A stretch of 25,713 nucleotides of DNA, from contig CAYMLQ010000043.1 in NCBI GenBank assembly GCA_964390795.1, positions 1-25,713 on the forward strand. Reading direction: 5' to 3'. Below the pieces are notes generated by a model. The model was not told where the DNA came from. It searched no databases and saw only the letters and a list, made by a program, of their open reading frames with translations. Source of the stretch: CAYMLQ01 sp964390795 (GTDB lineage: Bacteria; Verrucomicrobiota; Kiritimatiellia; RFP12; UBA1067). A program made the position numbers and the translations under genes. Positions 23,068 through 25,713 of this stretch are shown in pieces. Numbering within the stretch: the first letter of the stretch is position 1; each line of letters starts with the position of its first letter.

Positions 23068-23108
23068 CTCGCACTTTAGAACTCTCGCACTTTAGAACTT
23101 TAGAACTT
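23068..23108. repeat. 16-bp tandem repeats between gspE and gspF
   Basis: CTCGCACTTTAGAACT occurs twice in tandem (23068-23099) followed by a partial third TTAGAACTTCTC. It fills most of the E/F spacer. There is no terminator-like structure. Confidence 0.7.
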
Positions 23109-23109
23109 C

Positions 23110-24804
23110 TCACGCGCTCTCCTCGGTCACGCGGATCACCTCTTCCACCGAGGTCATCCCTTTGAAGGCCTTGAGCCAGCCATCCTCGCGCAGCGTCTTC
23201 AGCCCGTGCCGGATCGCCGCCTCGCGGATCTCCGACGACGCCTTGCGCCCGATGATCAGCGACTCGATGTCCTCGGACACCACCAGCAGCTCAAACAGGC
23301 CTCCGCGCCCCCTGTATCCGGTCTTCGTACACGACTCGCAGCCGTTCGGCTCCCACACGCTCTGCGCCGCCGGCGGGTAGGGCAGGTCGTACCACTTCAT
23401 GTCCAGCGGCACCTCCCGCCTGCACTTGGGGCAGAGGCGGCGCACCAGGCGCTGCGCCATCACGCCCGCCACCGCCGACGCCACCAGAAACGGCTCCGCG
23501 CCCATGTCGATCAGACGCGCGAACGCGCCCGCCGCGTCGTTCGTGTGCAGCGTGCTGAACACCAGATGGCCGGTCAGCGACGCGTTGATCGCGATCTCCG
23601 CCGTCTCGCCGTCGCGGATTTCCCCCACCATGATGATGTCGGGATCCTGACGCAGGAACGCCCTCAGCGCCCGCGCAAACGTAAGACCGATGTCCTGGCG
23701 CACCAGCACCTGGTTGATCCCCGCCATCTCGTACTCGATCGGATCCTCCGCCGTCAGGATGCGCACCTGAATCTTGTTGATCTCGTTGAGAAAGGCATAA
23801 AGCGTGGTGGATTTGCCTGAGCCCGTCGGCCCGGTCACCAGAAAGATGCCGTTCGGCCGGTTGATGAGCTTGACGACATGCTCGTGATCGAACGCGTTGA
23901 ACCCCAAATCCTGCAGCTTGACGAAGTTCCCCGCCTTCTGCAGCAGACGCAGGGAAATCGACTCGCCGTACGCCGTGGGCATCGTCGACACGCGGATGTC
24001 GATGTCGTCGTTGTTGAGCCGCACGCCGATGCGACCGTCCATCGGCATCCGCTTCTCGGCAATGTCCAAGTTCGCCATCACCTTGATACGCGAAATGATC
24101 GCGGCCTTGAGGCGGTTCAGTTGCGGCGGCACGTCCACCTTGTGCAGCATGCCGTCAATCCGGTAGCGGATGCGCAACTCGTCTTCCATCGGCTCCACAT
24201 GGATATCTGTGGCGCCCTGCCGGTCCGCCTCCGAAATGATCTGGTTCACAAACTTCACGATCGACGCCTCAGCCCCGATCTCGTTCACGTCGATCTTGGA
24301 GATTGACGCGATATCCGTATCCACCGCGTAACGGCCGTCCTCGATCATCTTCTCGATCGCGTCCGCACCCACGCCGTAATACTTCTGGACCGCCTTGTTG
24401 ATCTCTTCGCGCGGACTGAGCGTCACCCGCACCGGGCACCCGGACGCCAGACGCAGTCCGTCCGTCATGCCGGTGTTAAACGGGTCGCACGTCACCACGG
24501 TCAGCACACCGTTCTCAACCGCCAGCGGCAATACGTTGTACTGATACACCGCACGAGCGGGAAGCCGCGTGATCGCCTCGTCCGTCGGGCGGGCCTCCGT
24601 CAAATCCGTATAGGCGAAACCCAGGATCTCGCCGATCTTTTTGAGAAAGTCGTCCTCGCGGGCTATCCCGAGACGCGTCACCACGCCCGGCAAGCCCGTC
24701 CCGTCCGAACGGTCAGCAGCCAGCACCTGCGCGACTTGCACGTCGGTAAAAAGCCCCGTTCGCTTCAGAATAAGGGCCGCAAAAGCATCCGCCGGACCGG
24801 ACAT
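23110..24804 (-). CDS. gspE: Type II secretion ATPase GspE
   Basis: 564 residues. An N-terminal N1E/MshEN-type domain (about 1-145) is followed by the N2E region (TDIHVEPMEDELRIRYRIDG) and the RecA-like ATPase. Walker A is GPTGSGKST (325-333), the Asp box is AEDPIEY, Walker B is DIIMVGEIRDGET (389-401), and the His box is STLHTNDA (417-424). A zinc-binding loop has CPKC (458-461) and CESC (489-492), as in T2SS ATPases. All catalytic elements are present. It powers pseudopilus assembly from the cytoplasm. The ATG at 24804 is preceded by AAAGGTG. It is the first gene of the operon and follows a candidate promoter. Confidence 0.97.
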   Translation of the reverse strand: MSGPADAFAALILKRTGLFTDVQVAQVLAADRSDGTGLPGVVTRLGIAREDDFLKKIGEILGFAYTDLTEARPTDEAITRLPARAVYQYNVLPLAVENGVLTVVTCDPFNTGMTDGLRLASGCPVRVTLSPREEINKAVQKYYGVGADAIEKMIEDGRYAVDTDIASISKIDVNEIGAEASIVKFVNQIISEADRQGATDIHVEPMEDELRIRYRIDGMLHKVDVPPQLNRLKAAIISRIKVMANLDIAEKRMPMDGRIGVRLNNDDIDIRVSTMPTAYGESISLRLLQKAGNFVKLQDLGFNAFDHEHVVKLINRPNGIFLVTGPTGSGKSTTLYAFLNEINKIQVRILTAEDPIEYEMAGINQVLVRQDIGLTFARALRAFLRQDPDIIMVGEIRDGETAEIAINASLTGHLVFSTLHTNDAAGAFARLIDMGAEPFLVASAVAGVMAQRLVRRLCPKCRREVPLDMKWYDLPYPPAAQSVWEPNGCESCTKTGYRGRGGLFELLVVSEDIESLIIGRKASSEIREAAIRHGLKTLREDGWLKAFKGMTSVEEVIRVTEESA

Positions 24805-24854
24805 GAAAACGCACCTTTCGTGAAAATGATTCCTTTGCCAAACAGTGAATGAAG

Positions 24855-24883
24855 ATAATACCGGATCTTACCCGCATTTTCCA
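24855..24883 (-). promoter_or_regulatory. Candidate promoter of the gsp operon
   Basis: On the minus strand TGGAAA (24883-24878) and TATTAT (24860-24855) are spaced by 17 bp, matching the sigma-70 pair at 4/6 and 5/6. Transcription would start near 24848, giving a ~44-nt leader before gspE. No other promoter-like pair is obvious in the operon. Confidence 0.4.
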
Positions 24884-24887
24884 TGCC

Positions 24888-25190
24888 TAATGTTTTTCAC
24901 AAAAGACGGCGCGATATATCGGAGGGAAACAGCGAACCCCTCCGCCGCGCCACGGACGAAATGTCGCGTTGCGACTTATTGACGCACCCCGCCGCTTGAT
25001 CTCCAGCCGGTAGTAGAAATTCCCAGCCTCGGGCAGCGGCACCTCGACGTGATGCAACCTCGCGGGCCACCGCGCGGCGCGTCTTTCAGGGGTGGCCCGC
25101 GATCTCCGGACGCGCCCCTGCGCATGATTTCGCGCCTGTTTGCGAACGGAACGTCAAGCAGTTGGACAAAGCTAAGCGTATCCGACGAAG
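24888..25190 (-). pseudogene. Decayed coding remnant interrupted by a palindromic repeat
   Basis: On the minus strand one frame reads FVQLLDVPFANRREIMRRG (about 25170-25114). After the palindrome at 25060-25102, a different frame reads HHVEVPLPEAGNFYYRLEIK (about 25056-24997) and then loses protein-like character. Both pieces have plausible coding composition but no start, and they are split by the repeat. I do not recognise the family. The evidence is composition and hydrophobic patterning only. Confidence 0.25.
25060..25102. repeat. Palindromic repeat with a 12-bp perfect stem
   Basis: TCGCGGGCCACC (25060-25071) pairs perfectly with GGTGGCCCGCGA (25091-25102) around a 19-nt loop. There is no adjacent T run. 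It appears inserted in decayed coding sequence. Confidence 0.75.
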
Positions 25191-25200
25191 TGCGCTGCGT

Positions 25201-25332
25201 GAGGCGCCGGGACAACGGGACATGGATCGGGGCCGGCTGAAGCCGGGACAACATACCTTGGCTGCGGAGGCGCCAGCGCAACATACCATGGACCGGGGCC
25301 GGCTGAAGCCGGGACAACATACCTTGGCTGCG
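25201..25332. repeat. Two tandem 66-bp repeats containing CCGGCTGAAGCCGG
   Basis: Units 25201-25266 and 25267-25332 are each exactly 66 bp. They share GAGGCGCC at the start, then CCGGGGCCGGCTGAAGCCGG (with one change) and ACAACATACCTTGGCTGCG. They differ mainly in positions 9-22. The CCGGCT-GA-AGCCGG core is a perfect palindrome. Confidence 0.85.
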
Positions 25333-25355
25333 CAGGCCTACGGCGTCCGTTCGTT

Positions 25356-25413
25356 GTACCGGCTTCAGCCGGCCCAGAGCAAGGCCTGCGGGGTCGGGAT
25401 TGCGATCCCGACC
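25356..25413. repeat. Inverted third palindrome copy and GGTCGGGAT hairpin
   Basis: GTACCGGCTTCAGCCGGCC (about 25357-25374) is the reverse-orientation form of the core in the 66-bp units. After CAAGGCCTGCGG, a separate perfect hairpin follows: GGTCGGGAT (25392-25400), TGCG loop, ATCCCGACC (25405-25413). No T run follows either, so they look like REP-type elements rather than terminators. Confidence 0.75.
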
Positions 25414-25418
25414 TACGC

Positions 25419-25466
25419 CTACTCGAACATCACCTCCACGTCGTCGAAGTCGATCTGTCCGAGAGC
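25419..25466 (-). pseudogene. C-terminal tail of an unidentified gene
   Basis: In one minus frame the sequence ends ALGQIDFDDVEVMFE then TAG (25421-25419). The 'IDFDDV-V' ending is common at the C-terminus of secreted carbohydrate-binding or hydrolase proteins. The rest of that gene is missing; upstream the sequence is transposase in a different frame. Confidence 0.35.
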
Positions 25467-25633
25467 TGCGCGAAAGCCATCACATTGAAATGGCTCCGAC
25501 ATGTGAACGACTGGACCCACTTGTTGCCCTCGTACCGCTCCACGATGCGCTGGAACTCCCGCTCCGGAAAGTAGTCCATCACCTGACTGAAAAAGACCGA
25601 CCCTGATACATAGCCGCCCTCCGCCTGTGTCAA
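25467..25633 (-). pseudogene. IS4-like (DUF4372) transposase N-terminal fragment
   Basis: About 55 residues read YVSGSVFFSQVMDYFPEREF, QRIVERYEGNKWVQSFTC, RSHFNVMAFAQLSDR. This matches the N-terminal domain of IS4-type transposases (usual pattern 'F-QLM-F-P--EF---V-R--G---V-SF-C-DQ---MAFAQL--R'). The expected continuation (SLRDIE...) is lost after QLSDR, where the sequence switches to the tail of another gene. The catalytic DDE domain is absent, so it is inactive. No inverted terminal repeat is evident. The TTG at 25633 may not be the original start. Confidence 0.75.
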
Positions 25634-25646
25634 AGGCGGAAACAGA

Positions 25647-25713
25647 ATGAAGACGACACGTAAGTTCGTTGAGCTGTCTATATTGCTGCTGTTGTCGGGT
25701 TGCGTGACATACC
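25647..25713 (+). CDS. Start of a lipoprotein gene, cut by the window end
   Basis: From the ATG at 25647 (AGGCGGA upstream) the first 22 codons read KTTRKFVELSILLLLSGC after Met, then VTY. This is a lipoprotein signal peptide with lipobox LSGC, so Cys19 should be lipidated. The gene runs off the end. It is divergent from the transposase fragment. Only the export signal can be stated. Confidence 0.6.
   Translation, partial: MKTTRKFVELSILLLLSGCVTY

Noticed and set aside
24976..25320. Minus-strand ORF of 114 codons
   Set aside because: Most of it is translated palindromic repeat (two copies of MLSRLQPAP from the 66-bp units); only part overlaps possible decayed coding sequence.
1..25713. CRISPR arrays, tRNA and rRNA genes
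   Set aside because: No regularly spaced repeats with unique spacers and no tRNA- or rRNA-like sequence were seen in the intergenic regions.

Overview
The window is GC-rich bacterial DNA. Almost every gene lies on the minus strand, so the text runs opposite to the sense of most genes. The content suggests a free-living Gram-negative bacterium. It has an outer-membrane secretin with a type II secretion (T2SS) pseudopilus operon, a lipoprotein phosphate-binding protein, and fragments that look like ends of secreted carbohydrate-active proteins. The style of the T2SS genes (PilM/N-like GspL, long Pro/Ala and Gly-rich secretin) and the many palindromic repeats recall the PVC group (Verrucomicrobiota, Kiritimatiellota, Lentisphaerota). 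That placement is inference; no rRNA marker is present.

Left edge (1-2637) is an accessory zone. It holds the 3' end of a plus-strand gene, the 3' remnant of a group II intron with a truncated maturase, and a BrnT-like toxin / ribbon-helix-helix antitoxin pair. The pair sits between two direct copies of a ~190 bp element, each able to fold into a long hairpin. About 500 bp of apparently non-coding DNA follows.

2638-7412 is a high-affinity phosphate uptake operon read leftwards: pstS, pstC, pstA, two different pstB genes, phoU. Junctions within pstC-pstA-pstB-pstB overlap by 4 bp. The two PstB proteins have lost complementary catalytic motifs, as expected for an asymmetric ATPase heterodimer.

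7508-12654 holds housekeeping genes: hisD, a small secreted Lys/Glu-rich protein, a DEAD-box RNA helicase with long disordered tails, and the rplM-rpsI ribosomal pair with a candidate promoter and terminator.

12741-24804 is one long T2SS operon read leftwards: gspE, F, G, H, I, J, K, L, M, D. GspE is the ATPase, F the platform protein, G the major pseudopilin, H-K the minor pseudopilins, L and M the inner-membrane assembly proteins, and D the outer-membrane channel. No gspC and no prepilin peptidase gene is in the window. A palindromic repeat is embedded in frame in the leader-peptide region of gspK.

24805-25713 is another accessory zone: a candidate gsp promoter, decayed coding sequence, several families of palindromic repeats, a truncated IS4-like transposase joined to the tail of an unrelated gene, and the first codons of a plus-strand lipoprotein gene running off the end.
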